Shown: positions 24,261 to 37,199, counted from the stretch's first letter. The stretch is DNA of 64,000 bases from Hyposmocoma kahamanoa (GCF_003589595.1 NW_020653765.1:1803800-1867799); one strand, 5' to 3'. Numbers and translations are program-made. Notes: generated from the letters alone by a model not told the origin.

Positions 24261-24774
24261 GCTGGCCGAAGGTGGGGGCGATTGCCGCGCGATTATGTGA
24301 GATCGATACTGTCACTCAACATAGGGCCGCAAGTGGTGAGAGGTTAGGGGATCATACTCTACAACAAACACTGGATAGTTTAAGGTATTAAACCTTTATA
24401 CTCAAGACGTAGGAATAAGTATAGAACATTTTTTTCCTATTCCTAAAACGAAGCTTGTACGATATAGCCTCGTAGGGCGTTTATGTGATGCTATGTTCCT
24501 ATGGGGTGGCATATTCTATTAAGAATAAAGCCTCTAATAAATAAAGAAATTAAAAAAAAACGATAGAGCTTACTCAGAATTACTTACTTGCACATATATA
24601 GGTTTACTTTAAGTCTGTTTCTATTTATAACACGAACACACCACATACATAATTAGTATCTACATTCTAATTTTATGGTAAGTCTGTCTATCCTTTATTA
24701 TACACATCGAGTATATAACCAGAAATAGAGACGAAATGTCATTTAATTTATTTAAAAACTATTCTGCCGTATCA

Positions 24775-25000
24775 TTACGGTGACAACTGCGCTCCGATTG
24801 GCCAGCCTGAATTCGAAACAATTAAAGGGTGTCAATTGTTTCACTTTAAATCGATCAGTTTAACTGAGTTATTCTATAATCGATGAAAATTGGAAAATTA
24901 CATATTTAATATTTAATTACCGATGAAATGTGATTCTGTTTGCTTTGTAATTAGATGTTTTGCTGGTTTTCCCACATCGAATGAAACAGCCATTGTTAGA
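24775..25000. promoter_or_regulatory. candidate enhancer with an inverted pair of Sox-like sites
   Basis: GAAACAATT at 24815-24823 and AATTGTTTC at 24834-24842 are perfect inverted copies of a Sox-type core (ACAAT) with a 10-base spacer. A CCAAT-type site (GATTGGCC) lies just before them. The region is not a recognised repeat. Regulatory role is inference. Confidence 0.3.
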
Positions 25001-25699
25001 AAGATATTATCTTTATTACAATAAATACAGAATATTTATATTCCAGTTTCCAAATTCCAATGTCAGTTGTTGGCGCTGTACTATTTCAGCTTTCTAAATT
25101 GTGATTTCAGCGCAAACGAGGGTTGATATTTAAAAGTCATATAAGGCCCATTTGTCGAACTAGTTTTCAATGATAAATGACCCTTATTTCGTCTTTATTT
25201 CTAGTTATATACTCGATGATTATATATAATCAATTCAAATAAACAAGATAGAGCGATGCAAAAATTTTATCGCCATATCTTGTAACTTGTTCGTCACATC
25301 TCAAAACACGGCCGCTGCGGCTGGACAAGCCACGATCCGGCTAATTTGTTACGCTTCCGGAAATGAATGCTTTACCCGTGACGTCTTTGTCGGATAAATG
25401 TGTGACTCGCCTTATTTTCTGGTTGCGAATAAGGAACAGAAGAAGCCTTTTTAATTTATGGTACTTACTTTATATTATGTAACAACATCAGCCTAAAAAA
25501 ACATGAGTATGGAACGTAATTTCCTTATTTATTCTACATGAATAACACAAATAAACGTACCACCTCTCAGTAGGTATTTGCCTATATGGACTCGAGGTAC
25601 ACTTTTAAAACATTTTTATTTATATAGCTCAGACCTCAGTCAGTCAGACCAGTACACTACGCTCCAAAGCACAAATTGTTATTGTTAGTCAAAAGGTCG

Positions 25700-25935
25700 C
25701 TACCCTGAAATGAAACTACGCTGGATACATCTGCCGCATGTCAAGCAAGGTGTGGGTAAAAACCGCCACGTGGTGGATCCCACCAAAGGCAAAATGGAGA
25801 CGTGGAGGACCCAGACGGAGATGGCGTGACGCGTGGCGTGCTCATGGGAGATCTTGGCCTGTAGCTGCGTTGAATCGAGATGAATGGCAAAAGGAAACCC
25901 TTGCCCTGGATTGGGATAGTAACGGATGAAATACA
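25700..25935 (+). mobile_element. RTE-type LINE, C-terminal fragment of reverse transcriptase ORF
   Basis: The translation contains KAKWRRGGPRRRWRDAWRAH, then WPVAALNRDEWQKETLALDW and a stop near 25929. The G-x-P-x-x-R-W-x-D ... R-x-x-W pattern is the usual end of RTE-like LINE ORF2 proteins. Everything upstream of the last 80 or so codons is missing. Confidence 0.65.
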
Positions 25936-27187
25936 TAAAGTCGCGCGTGTGTGTAAACGTAGATGATTAGCTACTGAATCGCGTTTGCATCACGTTTGCA
26001 TCGCTGCTAAAAGTCGCCATGTGTAACCGCTCTTATTGTAAAAGGAAAATTTTGGGCAAAACACGGAAATACGGAAAATCGGCTTTTCCTCATAAAAAAA
26101 TTTTAATTCAATTTTAATTTTTCAAGTTTTATTGAATGTTTGACTACCATAATATTATTTTTTTTAATTTTACTTCACTAGTTTGTAATTATATTTATAT
26201 CTGGCGACATTTAACACATTAACTAGATTACAATTAACTATGCGGCCCGAAACACGATTGACTAGCAAACTTCAGTCAAGTAAAGTCAAGAATTTTATGA
26301 TTTTTTTAAATCACAAAATTCTGCAAAATTTTAATTTTTTTTCTATGTTGATCTACAGAAAAATCAATTTTATTCGATTGTTATTAGAGATAGTTCAATG
26401 AAATTTTTCTTCCGTGTACCGTAATTAATACGTCAAGTGACTTTGAACTTATTTTACACTAAGAGGGTATATTTTATTTCTATTCTATCTATTTCATTCA
26501 TTTCTTCGCGTCTACCTCACACGGTTCAAAGCCTACGCAACGACGATGCCATTTCGCCTTAAAAACAAATGGTATTAGTCTATACGCTCCATTAATTTAA
26601 TAGAGTTTTAAAAAATGCTTATAGTAAAAAAAATTTGGAAATTCGTTAAAAATTTGTAAAAAAAAACAAAACGAATTAACTAAATACTAGTTCTAAACAA
26701 TAGATACAAATACTCTCTATATAGCAACAAAAAGCAATAACTTACGAAACAAATCGTTGATACTTTAATCCCGCCCTAATAAAGACATTGTTATTAACTA
26801 AGATTCACCGTTTAAGCACGACCTTTGACTTTAATCACATTTTTATGTCCCTCCATTTTACATTGACCTGTATAAGTTACACAAAATGTATAGAAATTGT
26901 GGGTCTTACAGAATTCGATAGGTATACTCACGGGAGGGGCCCAATGAATTGGTTTGTCCGTAATCAACTATTCTCTTAATGTCCCCGAGGGTCATCCAAA
27001 TTACTTAGAGGGTAGATAAGGTTTAGTTTTTATTATTGTTGCTTGGAAAGGGCAATTGATACTAATGTATGTGATGCTATTTTGTTTTGGGGAGGTTTTC
27101 GGGGTGGACAAGTTAGGCAGACATGTAACATAAACTTTTTCAATGTTGGTATATTTCTGTTATTTTTTTTACAATATCAAATAACGG

Positions 27188-27463
27188 ACGGACGAACGAA
27201 CAAGTCGTGCGCCTGATGGCAAGCTACACACCTATTCATAATAGTTACAGTGCCATTCAGAGCTTTAAATCGCAAAGATTTGAAGGGCGCTGCCACTGCG
27301 CCCGTCACCCTGAGACGTAAGTTCACAAGTCTCATGTGCCTGTAATTTCGCCAACACCCTTACCCTTCAAAACCAGAACACGGTAACGCTGACATCACTG
27401 CTCAAACAGAAATAGGTACTTCCCTGAACGAACTCTTTCACAAAGAGCTCTACTGCTACTAAA
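27188..27463 (-). repeat. common SINE-like repeat (family 1)
   Basis: Minus-strand copy, nearly complete, from GGACGAACGAACAAGTCGTG to CTCTACTGCTACTAAA. Confidence 0.85.
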
Positions 27464-28073
27464 CTAAAGTTTATTTTTCCATGTGCTTGTTATAATGCTA
27501 TACCTTTTACACTTTTCCTTGTTATCTTTGTCTACATTTTTATACAATTTCTTAAACCCTATTCCGATAATTATAGTTGGACTATAACCTTAATATAGAT
27601 TAAATTAGGCTTCTGAAATAAATCAAGTTTGTATCTAGACATAACACTTTCCAGTAATGTTAAAAAATTGATTTTATTGATGATTAAATGTAAAAACACA
27701 AATTGAAATTCGTCTGAAAATAAAAAGGAACGCATTCGTAAATCAGGCGTTAGAAAAAGATGGCAATACTTCATTGAGATCTCAAAAAGAAAGCGAAAAG
27801 AGCCTTGGTAGCCCAGGCTACTTCTCATTCGAATCGATCTATATATCAATAATAAGATGACAATAGCTTTCTAAAACAGCGGCCAGTCTGAATAATATCT
27901 ATTTGTCAGGTAGAGGGTTTAAAAATGCTAGAGACGACGAATCGTATACTAACCCAACGTTGTCACATATAATTTTAACAAATGGACGGTATCTTATTGA
28001 AAATAATATTTTGTTTCATTCTGAATACTACGCAAATGTAGTATAGAATATTAAGCAGTGGCTTAATAATAAA

Positions 28074-28262
28074 CATAGGCTGAATAATGCCTCCCTCTAA
28101 AATCCCGAAATGAATAAAATAAAAGCCAAAAAAGAAACATTAAAAAATATCTACTTTTTCACACTATCGTAACAAAGTAATTGCTAGTTACCGTTACACA
28201 TCAAATACAGAACAAAATACAATAATGCCAGGATTTCAGTGGGAGATATTAACCACTCTGTG
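28074..28262. mobile_element. 189-bp inverted-repeat element (MITE family M3)
   Basis: The left end CATAGGCTGAATAATGCCTC and the right end, reverse-complemented CACAGAGTGGTTAATATCTC, are imperfect inverted repeats. Both match the ends of the longer element at 61136-61530. Confidence 0.65.
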
Positions 28263-28350
28263 TATTAATTCTGATATAAGCAAATGAATGAGAATCGAAA
28301 GAAAGAATGTATATCAACAAAATTATTATAAAATATATCGCTCAAAATAA

Positions 28351-28850
28351 CAATTTCAATTTCAATTTCAATTGTTTATTGCATATCACATTACAAATTT
28401 AAGACGGAACATTAACTGATGGTATACATGTGACGCCCTGCAAGGGCACAGCAACACCTGAGGGCTACATTCATAAATCACACTATTTAATTATATTAAA
28501 TTATTACATTACAATGTAATATCATAACATTACATTATTATATCACATTATTACATTGCATTATTCTGAATTAGTAATGGAAAACTTACTTTATACAATA
28601 CATTAATTTCAATAATTATTAATAAGAGACGTCGAAGTATTTTTATTTGTATTATTATTGTTATTTGTCATCGTATGTATCGTCAAAAAAATCATGTAAA
28701 TCATAATAACATTCATTAACAAGAAATGCCTTTAGTTCTTTAGTAAATTGTGTTAGTCTTTCCAGGTTTTTGATATAATTTGGTATGTAGTTATAAATTC
28801 AAGCATGGTGTGCGGGCCAGACGTAACTAATTTCATTTTGGAGAAAGGTA
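28351..28850 (-). mobile_element. 5'-truncated Jockey/CR1-type LINE, 3' end
   Basis: On the minus strand about 45 codons (28805-28664) read NYIPNYIKNLERLTQFTKEL, then KAFLVNECYYDLHDFFDD, and stop at 28661-28663. This parallels the end of the LINE at 5869-6610 (KLKELLLQKCYYSINEYLND). The 3' untranslated region ends in GCAATAAACAATTGAAATTG repeats at 28351-28380. Catalytic regions are absent. Confidence 0.75.
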
Positions 28851-28989
28851 CTCTAAGCTTGTTTAAGTTTCTTTAAGTTATTAAATAAGCACAAGTTCAT
28901 CCAATGATGAAACATTTATTGTTAGCACATAGAAAAAACAAGAATAAAATGACGGACAGAAAGAAAAAAAATTGAAAAAAAATTCAAAT

Positions 28990-29195
28990 ACTCTTGGTGT
29001 AACAAAGCTACTTGTGATTATACGTCAAAAGTGTATCACATGAAAGTCATAAAAATAATGCGAACTACATGAAAGAAATTATGATGTATATCCGAAATTA
29101 TTAACTTTCCTATTTAAGCATGAAAAAGTTATCGACGACGTTCGTAGAATCTTTATACCTCCTGAAAAGTTATCACTTTGGCCTTATTAACAATA
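28990..29195 (+). repeat. interspersed repeat (family M4), copy 1
   Basis: Shares ATGAAAGTCATAAAAATAAT, CGTTCGTAGAATCTTTATAC and GGCCTTATTA with copies at 36893-37075 (+) and 44060-44230 (-). It has no coding potential and its class is unknown. Confidence 0.55.
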
Positions 29196-29744
29196 TTATG
29201 ATCACTAAAACTAAAAGGCCTGTATTATTTTTTATTACTATAAACCTACAACTAAAAATTAATAAAACCAATTTATTACCCAAAGGTAATAAATTGAAAA
29301 TAAAAGTACCCCAACACATTTGGTATCAAAGTTTCAGTGTCAATTGTAAAACACTCGTTTTCAATTACCGTTGCATTGTTTCGAAATTTAGTCAGCTTTC
29401 GACGACACTCGAGTGGAGTGCACTGTAATGGATAGTGTTTTGTTATTTGAACAGTTCTCTAAGTACCGTCGCACCTGGTGGAGATTTTTTTTTATAATAG
29501 TACACAAATACGATTCTGCTACAACCATATACCACAAAAATACAAGCCACGTATTGCCATAGGATAATAAGACAAGTAAATATAATTATTTCAGGCTGTT
29601 CGGCACGTCACTACCTAAACTTCGCTCGGAGCATAGGGTTGTCACGTTATTATATTATCACAATTGTAAGTTATGCCAATTTGATAAAGGGGTCGACGTT
29701 TTTTAAGGGAATTGTCCCGCTATGAATAATAATAAATAATAATA

Positions 29745-29940
29745 ATGTGCCAGATATCCACCAAACACCTGGTCTCAAACTAAGAAATTCCACTACTATA
29801 AATACAATCTAGAACACCTAAACCAGAACCATTTTGGAAAAGTTCATTTAGCAAATTGGTTCCAGCGGGTATCGAACCCAAAACCTCGTCATTCAGCGCC
29901 CACGGTGCAAATTCTTGGAAAGGGCGCTTGGGACAAAAAC
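29745..29940 (-). repeat. tRNA-headed SINE (family 3)
   Basis: Minus-strand copy: the reverse complement contains GGGTTCGATACCCGC and the body AACCAATTTG...TTCTGGTT. Related copies lie at 43485-43705, 57715-57830 and 60060-60205. Confidence 0.6.
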
Positions 29941-30623
29941 TCAAAACCGAGGAAATAATGTTTTAAGAAATTAAATTAATAAAATATCTAACCGCTTAGG
30001 TCATCGAATGATGAGACCAATAATGTATAAACAATGTAAAGAATGCAGTTCCTCCACACGCATTGCACACTGTTAAGTTCCACCCTCGAAGCAAATGATA
30101 ATATAAATTCTAATCCAGCTAACAATGTTCATAGTAAAACAAGAAACTTTCAAAAATATTGCCACAAAAAATTCTTTCGTTACTTATTGTTGCTTCACTC
30201 CTCTTTAGCCGCTAGGCTTTCTAGATTAAACATTGCTGCGTGTATTTAGAATGAAACCTAAATTCTAAATCATTCAGCCTCTAAATCCCAATGGTCTACG
30301 AACAATAGCTCTGTATTTAAACCTAACCATTGGAGTGTACCGAGTGGATCTGTTCATTTATTTACTGCGGCTTACTGTACAAATATCACTGAATTGAGTC
30401 CTGCCATTGAATTATTGAGATTTGGTAAGACCATTTGATCAACAACAATGGTACACTTAACGTCATAGTTACTGGAGCGTTTGAAATCTTTGAATGAAGC
30501 TGAAATATGAAAACTATGGAAAGTTTAGTTAAATTCTCTTAAACAATCCTGTCAAGTGGACGCGTGCAACACGTGAATATGTTGCTAATAATTGTGTTTG
30601 AAAGGTTCATATGGAAACAAGTT

Positions 30624-30896
30624 TAGTAGCAGTAGAGCTCCTTGTGAAAGAGTTCGTCCAGGGAAGTATTGCCACCTTACCTATTTCTGCCGCCAAGCAG
30701 TAATGTGAGCATTATTGCCTTCCAGCTTGGAAGAGTGAGGGTGCTGGTGAAATTACAGTAGTCACATTGATACCATTAATGGTAGAACTGGTCCAAAAGG
30801 GACTTGTCAACTTATGTCTGAGGCTGACGGGCACAGTGTTACCACCAGGCCCACGACTTTTTCGTCCCGTTACATGGCATTAAAAAGAAAAAAAAA
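30624..30896 (+). repeat. common SINE-like repeat (family 1), with small insertion and deletion
   Basis: Intact head TAGTAGCAGTAGAGCTCCTT. About 40 foreign bases follow ATTACAG near 30769 and a later part is missing. The tail is GGCATTAAAAAGAAAAAAAA. Confidence 0.8.
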
Positions 30897-31159
30897 TACA
30901 TTCGAATAGAAAACCTCCTCCTTTTTGAAATTGAAAATAAGCACAGTTTCTATGTGAACCTACGAAATATTGTGCAAGCAAATATATTGAAGGCATATTG
31001 TTTATTTCTCACAAGCATCAAAAAAATATTACCTGGAGACCAAAGTAGGCGAAAAAAAGTTTTTTTTTTAAATTTCGTACGATACTATAAAAATATTGTG
31101 AAACTGTGTGCGCGTGTAATTCAACCGAGTTGTAGTATTTTGGGTCATTAATTTGCATA

Positions 31160-31330
31160 ATATTAATTTTAAAATGGTCACGGTTGACCGAATGGGATCT
31201 ATAAAGAACCCAAAACGTTGGTTTATTTAAAAAACAAATGTAGGTACTCGAGATTAGATTCGAAAAACGTTATTTCATTTCTAATGTATAACAGTCGCTA
31301 AAAACCTAACGGCTCGTATATATAAAATAA
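31160..31330. repeat. TTTCGGGCC-type MITE fragment (family M1)
   Basis: Diverged copy: ATGGTCACGGTTGACCG, AAAACGTTGGTTTATTT and AAAAAACAAATGTAGG. The ends are not resolved. Confidence 0.45.
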
Positions 31331-31355
31331 AATAAAATAAATGTATATATACCTA

Positions 31356-31442
31356 ATAACAGTAGACCTCCTTGTGAAAGAGTGCGTTCAGGGACACTGC
31401 CACCTTATCTACTTCTGCCGCCAAGCAGTATTGTGAGTATTA
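31356..31442 (+). repeat. common SINE-like repeat (family 1), head fragment
   Basis: Only the first 87 bases remain (AACAGTAGACCTCCTTG to GCAGTATTGTGAGTATTAT). Confidence 0.75.
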
Positions 31443-32029
31443 TAGACAGATAGTCGTACTGTTTAAAGTGTCGTGGCTTGTATATTTAAACGAAGTTGTT
31501 CACACATAGATCAACACGATTAACTGTTCACGATTTTTGAAGTGACTATGGGAAGACCTATAACGGCTGTCGTCTGACGACAAATAAAACGTCACGATAA
31601 AAATGTGGCGATAGATAATCACAGCTTCAAAGTATTCTATAATACAGTCAATAATTTGATTATTTAAATTTTCATTGTACATTCAAATGAGCCTGGTACG
31701 CAATATATTTTATATCTATCTAAAACGAGTTAAAAAAAAGAAGTTCATCTACGTGAGTAAATGATTTTTATAACCTGGAACACCCGTGGGAGTTAAAACT
31801 GAATGAAGCCAAAGTTAATAAAGCCCCGCGATATTCAAATACACATATGAAAACTGCATGGGATGGGATCAAGGTATTTCTTTTTTTAATATTTAATTAC
31901 CCTATTAAAATTAAATTAAAATATCCATATAAATTTATTAAATTATTTATCTATTAAATTATTAAGTACACCAAAAAACCAATTGTGACAAAGATTTTAA
32001 ATGAGAAACTTGATTTTCAGTAAGTGCCA

Positions 32030-32219
32030 AAAACTGGCACTGCCACTGCATCTGTCACTCGGAGTTGACAAGTCTAATGTGCCTATAATTTCACCAGCTC
32101 CTTTACCCTTCAAAACCGGAACGCAATGAGGCACACATTACCGCTTGGCGGCAGAAATATGTAAGGTGGCAGTACTTCTCTGGACAAACTCTTTCACAAG
32201 GAGCTCTACTGCTACTAAA
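32030..32219 (-). repeat. common SINE-like repeat (family 1), tail missing
   Basis: Minus-strand copy keeping the head and middle, ending GAGCTCTACTGCTACTAAA. Confidence 0.8.
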
Positions 32220-32830
32220 TAAGTTAATAAATAAAATTGTTAATAGGTACATTGAAAGTCTGAAAACTAGAAAGTTTTTTTACATCACAACAATTTTTAC
32301 ATTTTAGGCACAGAAAAGCACCTTCATACGATCGTCATATGATCGTGAACGCAGGTAGTTATTAACTAAAGCTAACACATTCTTACCATCAGTTAAATAA
32401 CACAAAGTCGTAAACTACGATAAAAATAAATTGCGACTAAGGAATAACGAGAACAAAAAAGTACTACAAGAGTAAAAAGATAGCGGAGAGCAAAGATGGC
32501 GTCAGCAGGAAGTGTTTTTTCGCGACAACGGCAACGCCGCTTAAAGTCCACGATTCGAGTCACGTGCGTGGCTAAACAACGGGGTGAAAAGTCGGCTACG
32601 TGATGTTCCGTACACTTAGCACATTGCTTAGACTGGAGAGTTGGAAAATTGGAACCTATTAACCTTTGATAAGGGAATAAAAATGTAAACAATTTTAAGA
32701 AACGCTCGTAAAATGAGTACCTGTGTACACTCACAGATATACCATCGGTGCTTTGTAGAAATGACGAATTGCCATTCCGAAAAATGTTACTGGGGAACAT
32801 ACTTTAGGTTTTAACGACATTTTTAAAATA

Positions 32831-33110
32831 TTTTTTTTTTATAAAAGTAATGGGACGAACAAATCGTGCGTCCGGTGGTAAGCGACACGCCTGTCCATGG
32901 CAGTTACAATGCCATTCAGAGCTTTAAGTCGCGAAGATCTTGTGGCCACTGCCACTGCGCCCGTCACCTTGAGACATAAGTAGTTGTCACCAAGTCCCAT
33001 GTGCCTGTAATTTCACCAGCACACTTACACTTCAAAACAGTAAACAGTAATGCTCATATTACTGCTTGGCGGCATAAATAGTTTAGGACAAGGAACTCTA
33101 TTACTACCAA
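32831..33110 (-). repeat. common SINE-like repeat (family 1)
   Basis: Near full-length minus-strand copy, from TTTTTTTTTTATAAAAGTAA to CTCTATTACTACCAAA. Confidence 0.85.
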
Positions 33111-33310
33111 AACGTTCTTACGATTCGTCCTGTTTTCGAAATGACGCTTTCGCCCTTTCTACCAAACACCGACGATATTTAGAGGAACGTTTGTACAAAC
33201 TACTGGCCACATCATGGCCACATATACTTACCAGAAGGTAGGTCAATGTACCAGAACATTTAATTTGAAAAATGACTTAGGTCGTTTTTTGATTACGATT
33301 ATACGTTCTA

Positions 33311-33805
33311 CAGTATCTGCACGCTATGATGGCCGTTTTGACAGATTACAATAGCGAGATCAAATATCTATTCATTTCCGAAAAAAAAAATATAATCAAA
33401 TGCTAGTCGCATATATAAATTTTTAGATTTATAACTAGTATTGTAAGGGATAGCTGATTAAAAAGTTTTAATAAAACGCAAAAAAATGTTTACCTAATAT
33501 AATATCATCAATTCGAATCTGCTTTGTTTTGCATTAAGCTTTGACGCGAGCTTGCCGAAGGTAGAAGTTGTGCTGGCCAGCGACCCTCATAAATGACGAT
33601 CGCATTAGACTTCATTATTAACAATGTCGAATGTCGCAAAACAAATGTCGAGTTGTGTCGTAAAATTCTAGACTCTATAAATTTTACTGCACGTCACTGT
33701 TGACAACAATGTACAGCGATTACCTCCTTCAACGTAGTTATGAATTAATACGAAACTTGATGAGTGGACTAACGTCAAAACGGCCATCATAGCGTGCCGG
33801 TACTT
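33311..33805. mobile_element. 495-bp inverted-repeat element flanked by TA
   Basis: Terminal inverted repeats of about 32 bp lie at 33311-33342 and 33774-33805 (inner part GCACGCTATGATGGCCG in both), with only a few mismatches near the outer ends. TA flanks both sides, compatible with a Tc1/mariner-type target. There is no transposase ORF, so it is non-autonomous. Confidence 0.8.
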
Positions 33806-34204
33806 TAGTATGTGGCCAACAGTTTCTATGTACTTTGTTATCATAATTCAGACTACCTAAATATACCCACGAGTGCCTATACATACGACATCGAAGTTTA
33901 TCCACAATCTCACCGGAAGGAAAATGCTAATTGCTATGTACTTCTCGCCAAGAAGATAACTCTCTAACAAAAAATTTACTTTAATAATACAATATTTATC
34001 ATTAACCCATTATAGTCCCGCTGCTGGTCACGGGTCTTATCTAAGAAGAGGTTTAGACCATAGTTCGTCAGACGAGCCCAATGAGAAATAGGGACATAAC
34101 TCGTTTTCACAGGCCATCACAGAGCCTTCATTGAGAATCAACCGTTCTCCTACTTACCACGGCTCTATCTCATATAATAATGAATTTATTTATTTTTATT
34201 TTAT

Positions 34205-34350
34205 TGAATATCATAATGTTAGGAAATGAAACTATTTTCGGATTTAAATCGCTATATTTGTTTTTTCAAACAAACCAACGTTTCGGGCCCTTTACAGGTC
34301 CCATGGTCTTGGTTGACTGAGATGGTAAAGTCATCAGTCAGTTATATTTA
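34205..34350 (+). repeat. TTTCGGGCC-type MITE copy (family M1)
   Basis: Contains GGAAATGAAACTATTTTC, TTTGTTTTTTCAAACAAACC, GTTTCGGGCCCTTTACAGG and TCCCATGGTC. A second, very similar block begins about 250 bases to the right. Confidence 0.7.
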
Positions 34351-34407
34351 TATCTAATATTAATGCAAACTACCTTATTTTTCGTTTGGTTACAAAAAAT
34401 ATTAATT

Positions 34408-34610
34408 AAATACCTTATATCGAGTTCTTAGGTTTTCGCGATTGTTACACATAGGAAATGAAACTATTTATCCGGATTTAAATCGCATATATTTGTTTTT
34501 TCAAACAAACCGACGTTTCGGGTCCTTTACAGGTCCCATGGTCACGGTTGACTGTCAACGTGACCATGGGGATAAATAGTTTCATTTCCTATAAATACCT
34601 TATTTTAAAA
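34408..34610. mobile_element. M1 MITE with foldback ends
   Basis: TAGGAAATGAAACTATTTAT at about 34452 is repeated in inverse as ATAAATAGTTTCATTTCCTA at about 34573-34592. GTCACGGTTGAC/GTCAACGTGAC pair around 34541-34563. The outer left carries ATCGAGTTCTTAGGTTTTCG, the presumed end of the family. Confidence 0.65.
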
Positions 34611-36892
34611 TTTTACAAGGAACATACCATTACACTACTACTTATACGCTACTTATGTTTTACAATTATTTTGTTTCAACAATGTGAATTTTAAATTAAA
34701 TTTATTATTAATTAATAATGGAAATTGGAATACATTACATACATCACAGGTAGTAGTACGGAGAAACCATATTTCCTGTTCATATTAGGATGTTTTTTAA
34801 TTTCAATGGCCTCTCGCTGCATCCTGGGTAGATGGGTAGAGAGGTAGCTAGGAGATACAGCTATTCTTACATAGATATCTCGCGCTTTATGTCACTCTGG
34901 CGTAAGTCGTGCCTTATCGTGCTAGCCCTCTAGGCTCTTTTCTACCACGCCACTAACACCATCTGTGAGAAACTCATAAAAGTTTCATATTTTTCATGTA
35001 CAAAATATGTACTTTGAAAATGCAAGCAGCAAGATCATTTATTTTTTCCGTTTTTAGTATCTTTGCAATAAAAAGAAAAGCTTTTTTAAGTAGAAGAATT
35101 CCACTCCAAACTCAGTTATCGTCAGTGAAAGGCTATAACTTTGGGAGCTCATATTTTCAGTTGTTAGCCGTCGCCGCAATTGGTAAGGACGTTGAATTTA
35201 TAGCTCTCTGCACCGGGTTTTACGAAAGATTTAGCTTGGAAAGGGACTTTGTTAAAACGAATAGAGAATTGTTTTGTGTTAAGTTGCAAATACGAGTCGC
35301 AAAGGCACAAAGTTCGAATCAGAAACAAATTTAAACTTCTGATTTTCTTTTTTGATTTTTTATCTGGTGCTATTTCATTAAATAATATCAATATTCTCAA
35401 ACACATTCACTAAATCTATGTAATTATTACGGTTCTTTTACTCTTAAAAACTTCTTTCGGTCTTTATAACTTAATCTATTACAAAAAATTTGCAATATAA
35501 AATAACTTAAAATAAAACAGGGCTTATAAATATTAAACGGATTTATTAAATAAAATAATTACGTAGTCGTGTTTTTAAAAATGTTTTTGTAATTTGTTTA
35601 TGATTATTGTTGCTTTGTTAATGTTTTCACTAAGTCAAGACTTTAGACTAACTCAAGTTTACGTAAAAATATGCAAATGTTAGCGATTTCTGCTTATGTC
35701 GTGTTTCAAAACTGTAAAGATTTGAACACACTCTTCATCCAAAAATAAGTTCAAAAGATCATTATAATAAAGAACAAAATCCCGTAAAATTGTGGTTAGT
35801 GTAATAAATTACTTAACATATTTGCCCAGAAAAAACCACAAAGGTGTATAATCAGGCGAACCGCAACATCCTCCCGAGGTGTTTGAGAAGAAACTCGGTA
35901 ACAATGTGCGCCCACCCCCGAGCCACCCAACGAAGAAACTGGGGGGAACCAGGGCTACTCGTTTTTGTTCCGTTTGCTGCATGTATTACGTGTAAAATAA
36001 AATTTACTTATATATCGTCGTTAATTTAGTTATACATCGTCGGCTAAAACCGCAAACTTTGTAACCTCCATTCATGTGAACTTTTGAGTAGGCACATAAT
36101 CAGAGTACTTACTAGAAATAATTATATGTCAATCTACATTATACCTTTATTTTACAATTAAAAAGGGTCTACAAATTGCACTTTAGACTTTAGTGGCCCG
36201 ATATTGCATTTAAGAGTAAAAAATGGACTTCATCCAAAAACGGAATTGCGAGGTTTTCTAAAGGATAAATAAACCTAACTTTTTTAATAACCCCCAAAGT
36301 CGTTATCACTTGTAATTTAAGGCGATACAGGTTATTATAATCTACACTAAATTATAAGAACCTATTTTATAAAAAAATAATACTATATCTTTAATATTAT
36401 AATAATCAATGGATGACACTTAAAACAAAAAGTGCGTAAGCGCCAAATTCTGAATGTGCCAATAGTAAATGTTGTAATCGAAATACATCGAGGTTTTTCC
36501 AGGTCAACGTAATACGAAGTGAGCAACCCTATTATTCGTGTTTGATTCTCAAAGGCTGCACAAGTCAGAGGCGGCGTCAAAGCGAAATGGAAAAGGCACA
36601 TCGACCTACTGTCGCAATGTTGCCTCTGTTTTGTAGTATATCTAATTCTACACGAAGTGACGTAAGTCTGTGTAAAATCACACATGTACAAAACATAAAG
36701 AGGGTTTTGCCTTACTAAAAACTACAAATAAACTATCTACAAGTTCATAGAGACTATACATACATTTCGACAATTAAGAGGAGTAAAAACTTCAACAAGA
36801 ACCTTTTAGTCAATTTCTTTTTCATTTTTTTTTATTTCACTATTTCGTTCCCTTTGTGTAACCATTAAAAGCCATTAAAAGTGGTTTAATCA

Positions 36893-37075
36893 TATGAAAG
36901 TCATAAAAATAATACGAACTATATGAAACAAATTATGCATACATGAAAACACTCCTATTTCATCATAAAAAAAATCGACTAATTTCGTTCGTAGCATCTA
37001 TAAACCGCTCTCCTAAAAAGTTGTTATTTTGCGGATGTGGCCTTGTTACACCAACTGTGAAATTAAAAGAATATG
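36893..37075 (+). repeat. interspersed repeat (family M4), copy 2
   Basis: ATGAAAGTCATAAAAATAAT to TTTTGCGGATGTGGCCTTGT, shared with 28990-29195 and, inverted, with 44060-44230. Confidence 0.55.
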
Positions 37076-37199
37076 TAACGCGATAACAATATTTCTACTA
37101 CTATTTTATTTTATTTTTTCTCACGTCCTTAGATTGCCATTGAGGTAGACAGAGACATTGATAGTCACTTAGCACGATCCTGATAAACCTCTCTGGCTT

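Noticed and set aside
24013..24391. Opposing ORFs of 100 and 73 codons
   Set aside because: Artefacts of the purine-rich tract.
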